Numbered from the stretch's first letter, positions 1-7,725 are shown. The stretch is DNA of 34,459 bases from an uncultured Dorea sp. (GCA_947652615.1 CANTDX010000042.1:1-34459), one strand, 5' to 3'. Translations and numbers: made by a program. Notes: generated by a model from the letters alone, not told the origin.

Positions 1-1157
1 CCAACTGTCATAGAAATAGGAGTTACTGTACAGATGTGTACAACAGGGATTCCTGCTCTCTCTACTTCTTTTACCATCGTTGCACCGCAACGAGTACAGG
101 TACCTCATGTGGAGGTGAGGATTACTGCGTCAACACCGTCGTTCTTAAGCTTCTGAGAGAACTCAGCAGCGAAAGCCTTGGATGATGCAACAGCCGTACC
201 ATTACCTGTTGTTGTGTAGAACAGGTGATGAAGCTCCCCAATCTTTCCTTCCTTCTCCATATCACGAAGTACGTCAACCGGTAATACACGGTCAGAGTCT
301 TCATTTGCATAAACCGGATCGTAGCCGCCGTGTGCTGTCTCGTATGTCTCCTCTGTCAGATCCATAACGCCTGCGATATCATACTCACCGTAGTGTGAAG
401 CACTGGAGCTCTCAATGTGGTCCGGATTGCCCTTCGGAACGATACCGCCGGAGGTAACAAGAGCGATCTTCGCGTGAGCGATATCCTTAACTGCCGGATT
501 CGGTTCAACTCTGTCGAAATCAGGCATCGGGAACTCTGTCTCGAACGGCTTGTCTGCAAGCTTCTTGATCAGCATCTTGACTGCACGGAGAGATCCTCTC
601 TCCTTCTCGAAGAAGTTCACACGAACACCGTTCGGGATATATCCTTCTTCTGAGGAAGCGCCGATCGGCTCGCCTCTTCCGATCTTAACTGTCAACGGAG
701 CCAGCTTCTTAACTGCATCTCTCATACCGGCAGCGCTGTTCTTCGTAGATACAATATAAACCTGAGTTTTGAACATATCAGCGCCCGGATTCTCTACATA
801 CATACCTGTAACAGCCGGAATTCCAAGCTCTTCCTGAACTGCCGCCGCGATGGTACCGCAGGCAACACCGTAACGTCCGGCGTTGAATGCAGGACCCGCT
901 ACGAATACGTCCGGAGCCTGATCCTTCACCATTGCAAGGATATCTGCCTTCGCCTTCTCAAGGTTCTCGTTGAAATAAGAGTCGCCACAAATAATCGTAG
1001 CAACGATCTCAGCGTCTTCACCAAACTGCTGTGTCAACGCCATACCTGGTCCGACAACTTCGCCAACGCGGATCTCTGCCGGATAATCTGCTTTCTCTTC
1101 TCCACCAATCTGTGCAAAGAACTGATTGATGTAATGAACTACTTTTAATTTAGCCAT
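1..1157 (-). CDS. grdB: Glycine reductase component B, selenoprotein subunit GrdB (3' end outside window)
   Basis: Large selenocysteine subunit of glycine reductase component B, which binds glycine as a Schiff base and passes a carboxymethyl group to selenoprotein A (GrdA); the pathway ends in acetyl phosphate. The reading frame starts at ATG 1157 (SD GGGAGG, 17 nt after grdE) and runs 350 codons to a TGA at 105-107. Translation past it continues open to the window edge with the family motif UGTCTRC, giving a redox U-x-x-C-x-x-C site, then about 30 more conserved residues including VVHIC. So the TGA is a selenocysteine codon, not a stop. About 385 of roughly 436 expected residues are present. 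The N-terminus (INQFFAQIGGEEKAD) and YTTTGNGTAV block fit GrdB; the paralogues GrdF (sarcosine) and GrdI (betaine) are less likely because of the GrdE partner and the glycine riboswitch. An automatic caller would wrongly end it at 105. Confidence 0.95.
72..107 (-). promoter_or_regulatory. Selenocysteine UGA codon and bacterial SECIS-like hairpin in grdB
   Basis: The in-frame TGA is at 105-107. Just 3' of it the mRNA can fold an apical hairpin with a perfect 6-bp stem, CGUUGC-GGU-GCAACG (78-92), and a lower stem UACC/GGUA (99-102 with 72-75). Bacterial SECIS elements sit inside the ORF immediately after the UGA and carry a G/U-containing apical loop recognised by SelB, which matches the GGU loop here. 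The hairpin is read from sequence; SelB recognition is inferred. Confidence 0.8.
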
Positions 1158-1174
1158 CTTCTTATCCTCCCTTC

Positions 1175-2455
1175 TTATCTTGCACTCAGCTTATTGAAAC
1201 CAGTCTCATTGGTTGCACCTGTAAGTACCTGAAGCTCAACCTCAAGAGATCCATCCTCACGAAGTGTCTCCTCACTTGCACCTGCAATCTTCGTTACATA
1301 ATCCAAAGTTCCAATTACCTTGTCAAGCTTCGGCAGGATAATTACCTGGTTCGCATTACCGCCTGTTACAACTGCGTCTGCCGCCGGATCGGAGTCAGCC
1401 AATGACTGGGACTTTCCGTCGCGTCCTGCGTACTCGTCTGTAATGATAACAGTCTTAACGCCTTCGGCCTCAATCTTCTTGCAGTTCATGATCAGGTCAG
1501 TATCCGGGTTACCAAATCCTTCCTGAGATACGATAACGCCGTCAAGGTCTAACATCTTACATAACTTCGCTGTCCAGTCAGAAGAACGCTGCTTGTCAGC
1601 CAGATATACGTTCTCATTGGTGATGATGTGGCATACGAAGTTAAAGGTCTTGCCGTGCTGTTCAAACATATCATGAACAACCGGGTTGTTCAAATGAACA
1701 TAAGTTGGGTTCTTATCACATGCGGATACACAGTTACCGGACACGATAGCGCCGTCCATAACCTCTGTCGGGCTCATGATCGTCGGAACGATCTTCTTAG
1801 CATCCACGCCGTATACATAAGTATCATGCAGAAGGCCCTGGCTCTGAAGCATCTGTACATAAGCAACTCTTGGAAGATTCGGGTACTTCTCCATGCCTTC
1901 CTTGATGGTGCATGTCTCGTATACCTTCGTCTCATCCGGAGTAAGCTCACGTGCCAGCTCTCCGAGATATACAGCAACTCTGAAGCCTGCGAAACGTACC
2001 GCCCTCTCATAATCATGCGGTTTGATGTCATCTACCGGCTCACAGATCATAACCAGATTCAGGGTCTTGGAAAATGGTGTATAGTCTGCTCCCGGACCGG
2101 TCATATCGATGATACCTTCCTGGAAACCTACGATCTTACCAGCCGTAACAACAGCCATACCCTTAAGCGCATATGTCTTGCCTTCGCCTACAGTATCAAC
2201 CTTAGCGATTACGCCTGGGAAGATTCCACCTCTGCCTTCCACTTTAACTCTTGGCTCGATGACGTCCTTAACCGGTGTGATTCTCACAGACTCACCTGGC
2301 TTTGCGATATCAAAAGATACGCTCTTAATCTTCTCGTCCTCAAGAGCAACCGCTTTTACGGCCTCCTCGGATACATAAAGGATACCGTCTTCAATCTTAG
2401 ACTCAGCCGCGAACTGAATATCCTTAATGTAAATGTGTCCCATTTCTAATCTCAC
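1175..2455 (-). CDS. grdE: Glycine reductase component B proprotein GrdE
   Basis: Precursor of the two small subunits of glycine reductase component B. The family is cleaved autocatalytically before a cysteine, which becomes the pyruvoyl group that binds the glycine amino group. That site is present as S-G-N241-C242-V-S-A-C, inside the conserved block EVMDGAIVSGNCVSACDKN. The protein is 426 residues, the usual length, beginning MRLEMGHIYI. The start codon is GTG at 2455, chosen because AAGGAGGG lies 8 nt upstream and homologues begin MRLE. It follows grdX by 69 bp and precedes grdB by 17 bp, so the three genes are one operon behind the glycine riboswitch. GrdG and GrdH (sarcosine and betaine versions) are close paralogues; the glycine assignment is by overall similarity recalled from the family and by the riboswitch. 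Confidence 0.93.
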   Translation of the reverse strand: MRLEMGHIYIKDIQFAAESKIEDGILYVSEEAVKAVALEDEKIKSVSFDIAKPGESVRITPVKDVIEPRVKVEGRGGIFPGVIAKVDTVGEGKTYALKGMAVVTAGKIVGFQEGIIDMTGPGADYTPFSKTLNLVMICEPVDDIKPHDYERAVRFAGFRVAVYLGELARELTPDETKVYETCTIKEGMEKYPNLPRVAYVQMLQSQGLLHDTYVYGVDAKKIVPTIMSPTEVMDGAIVSGNCVSACDKNPTYVHLNNPVVHDMFEQHGKTFNFVCHIITNENVYLADKQRSSDWTAKLCKMLDLDGVIVSQEGFGNPDTDLIMNCKKIEAEGVKTVIITDEYAGRDGKSQSLADSDPAADAVVTGGNANQVIILPKLDKVIGTLDYVTKIAGASEETLREDGSLEVELQVLTGATNETGFNKLSAR

Positions 2456-2524
2456 TTTTGGTTCCCTCCTTAGAATATTGATATTATTGTTTTAAGCTGC
2501 AATGCTTTTACAACCTTTGAAAAA

Positions 2525-2938
2525 TTACAACGCATCTGCCGATGCCATCCCGCTTTCCAACAGAGTCCAGTCGATAATCTGAAAATCGTCATATACCGAT
2601 TCCTCATACAAGTCAGACTTGAATATGAATTTGCGGCACGCTTGTATGGCATTCTCAATCAACTTAAGCGACCCTTCGTCAACCTCCCCCTTCCGTTCTG
2701 ATATCATGATGGATTTGTATGGTGTCTCATTGGGCTTCACGCTTCCGGATAACGGATGCGATAACAATGTGTGCCCTTCGTGAATTCTGTCTCTTACTTC
2801 CCTTAGAATCTCTTCATAGGAAATCTCCCGGTAGACCACATGACGTGTCTCCTTAAGTCTGTCCCAGACCAGAGGATTGTTGGTTATGACCATATACTCT
2901 CTACTGCCCATCTGCTTCCACTTCTCCCTTCCGGCCAT
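2525..2938 (-). CDS. grdX: GrdX family protein, first gene of glycine reductase operon
   Basis: Small cytosolic protein (137 codons from the longest start) of the GrdX family, found at the head of glycine reductase operons; its biochemical role is not established. Family features visible are VITNNPLVWDRL near the N-terminus, HTLLSHPLSGSVKPNETPYK in the centre and DFQIIDWTLLE near the C-terminus. No membrane segment or signal peptide. The start is uncertain: ATG 2938 has only GAAGAG abutting it, ATG 2911 (residue 10) has GGGAG 12 nt upstream and fits the usual length better, and a third ATG lies at residue 16. The gene begins right after the riboswitch terminator (T-run at 2956-2961), so it is the first gene switched on when glycine disrupts that terminator. 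Confidence 0.88.
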   Translation of the reverse strand: MAGREKWKQMGSREYMVITNNPLVWDRLKETRHVVYREISYEEILREVRDRIHEGHTLLSHPLSGSVKPNETPYKSIMISERKGEVDEGSLKLIENAIQACRKFIFKSDLYEESVYDDFQIIDWTLLESGMASADAL

Positions 2939-2954
2939 CTCTTCGGTATCGTAT

Positions 2955-2997
2955 TAAAAAAGGACGATTTGAACACAATCATGCGTGCAATCGTCCC
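2955..2997 (-). terminator. Riboswitch-controlled intrinsic terminator before grdX
   Basis: Minus-strand RNA forms GGACGAUU (2989-2996) / AAUCGUCC (2962-2969), an 8-bp stem, directly followed by six U residues (2956-2961). It lies between the glycine aptamer and the first grd gene, the expected place for an expression platform. It is read as the OFF structure in low glycine. Confidence 0.85.
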
Positions 2998-3073
2998 TTC
3001 TGTCTTTTGCCCCGATAACATATCAATACATACTAGAAATTATCATATAGCACAAGATTCAGAATGTGGTACA

Positions 3074-3162
3074 TTCTCCAGTCCTTTTGCCTGAAAGTTT
3101 CGCCTGATTACCAATCAGGTTTGCCTCTTCGGCGGCCACACTTATGACTCTCTCTTGGAAAA
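3074..3162 (-). promoter_or_regulatory. Glycine riboswitch, single aptamer
   Basis: The minus-strand RNA carries the hallmarks of a glycine aptamer in order: closing stem P1 UUUUCCA/UGGAGAA (3156-3162 with 3074-3080), AGAGAGUC, the core GCCGAAGAGGCAAAC, a perfect 7-bp hairpin CCUGAUU-GGU-AAUCAGG (3103-3119), then GCGAAACUUUCAGGCAAAAGGAC. It matches the well-known gcvT-leader consensus closely. Only one full aptamer is visible. A 6-bp hairpin GAAUGU-ACC-ACAUUC (3062-3076) follows and may be the ghost helix typical of singlet versions. Glycine binding should prevent the terminator at 2955-2997 and turn on grdX-grdE-grdB. Confidence 0.93.
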
Positions 3163-3234
3163 TATCAACCCACTCTTGTATTCTCTTCTCACCTTACTTA
3201 TAGACAACTCATATATATCTCATTGCCTATACCT

Positions 3235-3263
3235 ATAATAACCGATTGTTAAAACATTTGCAA
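3235..3263 (-). promoter_or_regulatory. Sigma-A promoter of the glycine reductase operon
   Basis: Reads TTGCAA, 17-nt spacer, TATTAT on the minus strand (-35 at 3258-3263, -10 at 3235-3240). It is about 75 nt upstream of the glycine aptamer, so the transcript would include the whole riboswitch. The surrounding region is AT-rich and has no ORF. Confidence 0.65.
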
Positions 3264-3357
3264 CCTTTAATTTCAAAATATCCAAATTTATACACAATTC
3301 ACAATATCACCTTCTGACTATTGTATACTTTTTACAATTTGCCAAAATGTATCAAAG

Positions 3358-3391
3358 AATGACAGATTCCGCAATTGCAAAATCTGCCATT
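3358..3391 (-). terminator. Intrinsic terminator-like hairpin after the AAA/nuclease gene
   Basis: Minus-strand RNA AAUGGCAGAUU (3381-3391 region) pairs with AAUCUGUCAUU near 3360 in an 11-bp stem with one G-U pair; the loop contains the palindrome GCAAUUGC. The 3' side is U-rich but has only short U runs. It lies a few nt past the stop codon of the gene ending at 3397 and isolates it from the grd promoter. Confidence 0.6.
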
Positions 3392-3396
3392 CTCTC

Positions 3397-4983
3397 CTAC
3401 ACGATTGCTTCAATCAACGTTTTCTCTCCCAGAATTACCTCGTGAACCCCGACCTGTTTCTTTTTATTAAAGTTAAAACTCAGCATATACCCTTTCTTAA
3501 GGTGATAATCATCCAAATACCCCATCAACTGATTCTCACCCCGAAGATTATATTCATTTCCATGATAAATCTTCATTTCCACAATATACTGCTGCCCTAA
3601 GTAATCCACGATCACATCTGTCCGCCCCATACTCCTGGTTCTGGATTCTATATAGTAATTTCCGGTTCCATTGATAATCGGCTTCAAATAGAGAAGAAAC
3701 AGAAGACGGCCATACTCCTCGATGAATTTATCCGTGCTGTTTCCATATACATCTGTAAAATGTTCTGCAAATTTTCTCAATATCAACTCCATATCCAGAA
3801 CGTTACCGTGAATAAACTGATTCTTAATCTGCATAGATGCTGAGTAAGTATTATTTCCCAGCATCTCCTCAGCCAGATAATAATTATAAAGCCTCGTTTC
3901 AAAAATCCTGTTGGCAACCGCAATCTGTTCATCTGCACATTTTATGAATCCGAAGCGCATACCAATATCCATCGCCAGATTATCCGGACTATATGCAATA
4001 CTTTTCCCATTAAACAGAAGTACATAGATCATCTCAGACAGTTCCGGATATTCATCCAGCTTCTTGCGCATATCATCAAACAATGTATTGGATTCATATA
4101 AGATCAGCTTCACTGCCGCCTGAAAACCATCCTTTGTCCATGCAGAATGTCTGTCCGGGAACTCCTTTGTTCCCGCCACCTGCTCATCTATTAGCTTGCA
4201 CAATCTGGATACAAGAAACGGATAACCAGAGGTATATTCATACAACTGCCGGGCAATATATTCAATATCCATTCCTGTATGGCAATCCCGCTCATAACCG
4301 CACAACATCTCTGCAATTCCGGTTTTCGTAAGACTCATATTGACCGTAAAATCAGCAGCAATGTTCCAAGGACTGTTGTACTTGGATTCTTCCGGCGCAT
4401 GCAGCTTTAATTTCAGATTCTTAACATCATATACTCCTGCAAGAATTACTGATTTAAAGGTATGATCTTTTCCACTCCTCTGCTTCAGATACTTTTCTCT
4501 TAATAGCCCCAGAAATGACATGAATATCTGATTATCCGCATTCTTATCTACTTCATCGATCGTCAGTATCACTTCCCTGTCACTTTTGCTGCAAAGAGCC
4601 GTAATCTTTCTTCCAAAATCACGCAGCGGAAATTCTCCTGAAACCGGGATATCCCATTCTTCACACAAAGGCTTTGGAACTTGCTGTGCCCTTAACCGCT
4701 CCGAAATATCCATGATCAATCCTCTGGCAAGTGTCCCTAATGTCTGAAAATACTCGTCCGCCGCCTCAAAGCTGATATCCAGCACAATATATTTCTCTTT
4801 AAGTCTCTGATAGAGAAGCTCCAATGTCGTTGTCTTACCGAACTGACGCGCGCGGTTGATAGTAAAATATTCTCCCTGTTCAATATATCCGTCAATAATC
4901 TGATCGATCATATCCGTTGTATCTACCATATAATGCAGGGAAGGTATGCAGATACCTGTTGTGTTAAATTTCTTACCACTCAT
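3397..4983 (-). CDS. AAA-family ATPase fused to a PD-(D/E)XK nuclease-like domain
   Basis: A 528-residue cytosolic protein of the AAA-ATPase-like plus PD-(D/E)XK family common in anaerobic Firmicutes and Bacteroidetes; its function is not known. Visible are a Walker A variant NRARQFGKTTT (residues 43-53), a Walker B ILTIDEVD (139-146), a central helical region, and at the C-terminus a nuclease-fold core: D456 in RTDVIV, E469 and K471 in IVEMK, and Q in ENQLMGY. All three catalytic positions look intact. ATG 4983 is preceded by GGAGG 7 nt upstream. It stands alone between a 29-codon ORF and the grd operon, with its own hairpin terminator. Such genes are often scattered in multiple copies and may be mobile or defensive, but nothing here proves that. 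Confidence 0.8.
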   Translation of the reverse strand: MSGKKFNTTGICIPSLHYMVDTTDMIDQIIDGYIEQGEYFTINRARQFGKTTTLELLYQRLKEKYIVLDISFEAADEYFQTLGTLARGLIMDISERLRAQQVPKPLCEEWDIPVSGEFPLRDFGRKITALCSKSDREVILTIDEVDKNADNQIFMSFLGLLREKYLKQRSGKDHTFKSVILAGVYDVKNLKLKLHAPEESKYNSPWNIAADFTVNMSLTKTGIAEMLCGYERDCHTGMDIEYIARQLYEYTSGYPFLVSRLCKLIDEQVAGTKEFPDRHSAWTKDGFQAAVKLILYESNTLFDDMRKKLDEYPELSEMIYVLLFNGKSIAYSPDNLAMDIGMRFGFIKCADEQIAVANRIFETRLYNYYLAEEMLGNNTYSASMQIKNQFIHGNVLDMELILRKFAEHFTDVYGNSTDKFIEEYGRLLFLLYLKPIINGTGNYYIESRTRSMGRTDVIVDYLGQQYIVEMKIYHGNEYNLRGENQLMGYLDDYHLKKGYMLSFNFNKKKQVGVHEVILGEKTLIEAIV

Positions 4984-5011
4984 TCGGCAACCTCCAGGCT
5001 TTACTGGTGTT

Positions 5012-5040
5012 ATTCTATCACAGGTTCTTACAAAATTCCA
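5012..5040 (-). promoter_or_regulatory. Candidate extended -10 promoter for the AAA/nuclease gene
   Basis: Minus strand shows TGA-TAGAAT (extended -10, core at 5012-5017), about 30 nt upstream of the ATG at 4983. The hexamer 17 nt upstream, TGGAAT, matches the -35 poorly. Weak call based on the -10 only. Confidence 0.35.
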
Positions 5041-5061
5041 TATCTGATTCTAACTGACGTA

Positions 5062-5151
5062 TTACCTTACAAGGATTCCCAACCGCAACGCAATCTGATC
5101 TAATGTTTCCTGATCAGCGGTATCCAGAAAATCTTGTTCTTCGTAATACAT
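5062..5151 (-). CDS. Putative 29-aa small protein
   Basis: A 29-codon ORF (ATG 5151, TAA 5062) in an otherwise empty 240-bp gap. Its support is translational: AGGAGGG sits 5 nt before the ATG, one of the best SD sites in the window, and a TATAAT hexamer lies about 40 nt further upstream. The peptide starts MYYEEQDFLDTADQ and ends LRLGILVR; it is acidic in the first two thirds and has no hydrophobic segment. I do not recognise it. It could be a genuine small protein, a leader peptide for the AAA gene 78 bp downstream, or the surviving N-terminus of a decayed gene. Confidence 0.45.
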   Translation of the reverse strand: MYYEEQDFLDTADQETLDQIALRLGILVR

Positions 5152-5190
5152 AAGTTCCCTCCTGTGAAAATTCTTCTTGTTTCTGCTATC

Positions 5191-5196
5191 ATTATA
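5191..5196 (-). promoter_or_regulatory. Candidate -10 element for the 29-aa ORF
   Basis: A perfect TATAAT on the minus strand, 40 nt before the small ORF's ATG and just past the stop codon of the AraC-type gene. No good -35 hexamer is at 16-18 nt, so this is a partial promoter call. Confidence 0.35.
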
Positions 5197-5222
5197 ATGC
5201 ATTTTCTTCAGGGAAAACTATC

Positions 5223-6149
5223 TTATCTCTGCCCTTTTCTATCAGAATTCTGCCATTTCCTCCGGTATTCCGACGGTGTACAGTGCATCGACTCATAGAA
5301 TACCTTCCCGAAATAACTGCTGCTTCCAAGTCCGCAGGCATGACTGATCTCCGTAACAGACTCCTGCCCTTCGGCCAACATTTGACAAGCCTTTTGCATA
5401 CGATAGCTCCTCATATATTCCGCCGGAGCTATATGCAGACACTCCCTGAATATCCGGTAACATTCCCGTTCACTGATGAATGCGGCGGTGGCAAGCTCTG
5501 GAATGGATATCTTCTCTGGATAATGCTCATGGATATAGATCATCATCTGTTTGATCTTGTCGTTATTCTTCTTATTATATCCTTCCTTCCCAGTCAGCAT
5601 AGGACGGACCAGTTCAAAGACCATCAGCCATATCCCAGTCAGGGCTTCCCGAAGCTTAAGCTCATATCCGAATTCATCCTCAGACAAGGTGAATGCATCC
5701 CTGATACGCTCAAGGATCTTCTCATGCTCTTGATTCCCCTGGAAAAATCCGATCACCTCAAGCTGCGGCGCCATAGCGACAGGCGTAATGTATCGGTTCT
5801 CGATCCTGCTGCCGCGTTCTCCCGCAAGCAGAGAGACATCGAAAATATGAAGAAGCTGGATCGTCTCTTCCGTCTGCGGCATTGCCTTCGTCATGTGGAT
5901 CACATTTGCATTCACCAGACCGCCGGAACCCTTAGGAAATTGTATCTTCCCGCCAGGCGTATAATACTCAACGGAGCCGCTCTCCACATAGAAGAGTTCT
6001 ACCGTCCTATGCCAGTGCCACGGCACAGAACGCTCCACATAGCAGTCAAGCTTCGCCCTTGAGGCGATGTAAGGGAAGTCAGACGAGAAACCAGGAAGAA
6101 CTTCTTCCTGGCTTCCCGTATAGAATTCGATACTCTGTACATTGATCAT
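5223..6149 (-). CDS. AraC-family transcriptional regulator with N-terminal cupin domain
   Basis: A 308-residue regulator in the usual AraC/XylS layout: an N-terminal cupin sensor domain (about residues 30-115, with VPWHWHRTVELFYVESG and GLVNANVIHMTKA) and a C-terminal double helix-turn-helix (about 200-300, with ISIPELATAAFISERECYRIFRE and the second-HTH signature SSYFGKVFYESMHCTPSEYRR). The ligand is not deducible; members often sense sugars or small organics. I start it at ATG 6149 (SD GGGTGG) rather than at an ATG 132 nt upstream, because a near-consensus promoter (6216-6244) lies between the two and the upstream ATG has no SD. It is the only gene of its unit; no target operator was identified nearby. 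Confidence 0.88.
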   Translation of the reverse strand: MINVQSIEFYTGSQEEVLPGFSSDFPYIASRAKLDCYVERSVPWHWHRTVELFYVESGSVEYYTPGGKIQFPKGSGGLVNANVIHMTKAMPQTEETIQLLHIFDVSLLAGERGSRIENRYITPVAMAPQLEVIGFFQGNQEHEKILERIRDAFTLSEDEFGYELKLREALTGIWLMVFELVRPMLTGKEGYNKKNNDKIKQMMIYIHEHYPEKISIPELATAAFISERECYRIFRECLHIAPAEYMRSYRMQKACQMLAEGQESVTEISHACGLGSSSYFGKVFYESMHCTPSEYRRKWQNSDRKGQR

Positions 6150-6215
6150 GTTGTCCACCCTGTCATCTGATATTTTAATAGATACTCTCGGCCCTAACAT
6201 CTGCCGCTCAGTATA

Positions 6216-6244
6216 AATATATGAGATGGAAGAATGCTTGTCAA
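6216..6244 (-). promoter_or_regulatory. Near-consensus promoter of the AraC-type regulator
   Basis: Perfect -35 TTGACA (6239-6244), 17-nt spacer and TATATT -10 (6216-6221) on the minus strand. The predicted start of transcription near 6209 leaves a leader of about 60 nt before ATG 6149, which fixes the gene's start. Confidence 0.75.
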
Positions 6245-6279
6245 CTTCTAAAGCAGAGAATGAATCACCCCATATCCGC

Positions 6280-6334
6280 ATGAAAAAAACAATAACAAAC
6301 GCTGTACAATCTTCACTTACATTGCACAGCGCTT
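6280..6334 (-). terminator. Intrinsic terminator after the alanine/glycine symporter gene
   Basis: Minus-strand RNA AAGCGCUGUGCAAU (6321-6334) pairs over 14 bp (two G-U) with AUUGUACAGCGUUU (6297-6310), followed by UGUUAUUGUUUUUUU. It lies 26 nt after the stop codon at 6361. Confidence 0.85.
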
Positions 6335-6360
6335 ATCATTCATTATTCAGTTTTGTTCAT

Positions 6361-7725
6361 TTATTTCTTACGGTTCTTGAAATAATCGTCATGTACCTGC
6401 CTGATCACTCCGCTCAATGCAAACAATGCCAGGATATTCGGGATAACCATCAGGGAGTTGAAAGTATCCTGCATAGTCCACACAAGCTCAACCTCTGCAA
6501 GTGAACCAAGGAATACACATACTGCAACGATTACGGAATAGACCTTAACAGCCTTTGATCCGAATAAGTATTTGATATTGGCCTGGCCAAAGAAATACCA
6601 TCCAAGGATCGTTGAGAATGCGAAGAAGAACATACAGACCGCAATAAATATGTCTCCTCCCTTGCCATACAGTGTAGAGAACGCATACTGGCTAAGCTCT
6701 GCTCCTGTCTTCCCTGTAGGAATCGAATGTGTCGTAATGATTACAAGTGCAGTAAGATTCAGGATAACAAATGTATCAATAAATACACCGATCATCGCTA
6801 CAAAGCCCTGCTCTACCGGATGATTCACCTTGGCAACCGCATGTGCGTGAGGTGTAGAACCCATACCAGCTTCATTGGAGAACAATCCACGTGCAACACC
6901 CTTTGTAAGAGCGAGCTTAATGGTAGCGCCTGCTGCACCGCCGACGATAGAAGATGGTGCGAATGCTCCCACAACGATCGCATGGAACGCATATGGAATC
7001 TCCTTAACGTTCACAATAATAACGATCAAAGAACCAACTATGTAGAAAGCTGCCATGATTGGAACGATCAGCTCTGTGATCTTCGCAATACGTCCGGTAC
7101 CGCCTAAGAATACGAACAGTGCAAGCACTGCAAGGATAAGACCCATGATCCACTGCGGTAATCCAAATGCAGTATTGAACGCTGCCGCGATGGAGTTGGA
7201 CTGTACGGCATTACCCATGAAACCAAGCGCCAAGGTAATCAAAACAGCGAAGATACCTGCCAATACCTTACCAAAAGTACCTGAAAAAGCTGCACGGATG
7301 TAATATACCGGACCGCCTGTTACTTCGCCGTCATCGCCGACCTTCTTATACTTCTGTGCCATGATCGCCTCGGCATAGATCGTAGCCATTCCAAGGAATG
7401 CCGCGATCCACATCCAGAAGATCGCTCCCGGACCGCCGATCGCAAGAGCTGTTGCCGCTCCGGCAATGTTACCGGTACCTACCTGAGCCGCGATCGCTGT
7501 CGCAAGAGCCTGAAAAGAAGACATACCGTCCGCTCCCGCCTTATCGCCGCTTTTCTTGAACATCCCGCCGAAAGTCCTGCGCATTCCTTCGCCAAAACCT
7601 TTCACCTGGATAAATCCAAGCCTTACCGTGAACCAGATACCGCCGCCAAGAAGTGCAACGATCAGAATGTAGTTTGACAGATAACTGCCTAATGTCGAGA
7701 AAATATTATTCAACATCGCTTCCAT
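6361..7725 (-). CDS. Sodium:alanine/glycine symporter (AGCS family)
   Basis: A roughly 454-residue polytopic membrane transporter importing alanine or glycine with sodium. The family signature is present as AAQVGTGNIAGAATALAIGGPGAIFWMW, split here as QVGTGNIAGAATA followed by GGPGAIFWMW, and about ten hydrophobic segments can be counted. Length is usual for the family. I start it at ATG 7725, with GGGGG 9 nt upstream; a GTG one codon earlier is also possible. It is monocistronic, with its own promoter (7782-7810) and terminator (6280-6334). It lies 4.8 kb upstream of the glycine reductase operon, so it could feed glycine to that pathway, but its leader has no glycine aptamer, so the link is inference. 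Substrate preference cannot be read from sequence. Confidence 0.92.
   Translation of the reverse strand: MEAMLNNIFSTLGSYLSNYILIVALLGGGIWFTVRLGFIQVKGFGEGMRRTFGGMFKKSGDKAGADGMSSFQALATAIAAQVGTGNIAGAATALAIGGPGAIFWMWIAAFLGMATIYAEAIMAQKYKKVGDDGEVTGGPVYYIRAAFSGTFGKVLAGIFAVLITLALGFMGNAVQSNSIAAAFNTAFGLPQWIMGLILAVLALFVFLGGTGRIAKITELIVPIMAAFYIVGSLIVIIVNVKEIPYAFHAIVVGAFAPSSIVGGAAGATIKLALTKGVARGLFSNEAGMGSTPHAHAVAKVNHPVEQGFVAMIGVFIDTFVILNLTALVIITTHSIPTGKTGAELSQYAFSTLYGKGGDIFIAVCMFFFAFSTILGWYFFGQANIKYLFGSKAVKVYSVIVAVCVFLGSLAEVELVWTMQDTFNSLMVIPNILALFALSGVIRQVHDDYFKNRKK

Noticed and set aside
105..107. TGA as the true stop codon of grdB
   Set aside because: Conserved GrdB sequence continues in frame for 34 codons to the window edge, with the U-x-x-C-x-x-C motif.
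1628..2449. A 273-codon plus-strand frame opposite grdE
   Set aside because: It is antisense to a well-conserved gene, has no recognisable domain and no SD; it arises from codon bias in the real gene.
3335..3346. 12-mer CAATTTGCCAAA also found near 7955-7966
   Set aside because: Both lie in AT-rich intergenic DNA with different surroundings; a 12-bp match in such sequence is plausible by chance and no longer repeat flanks it.
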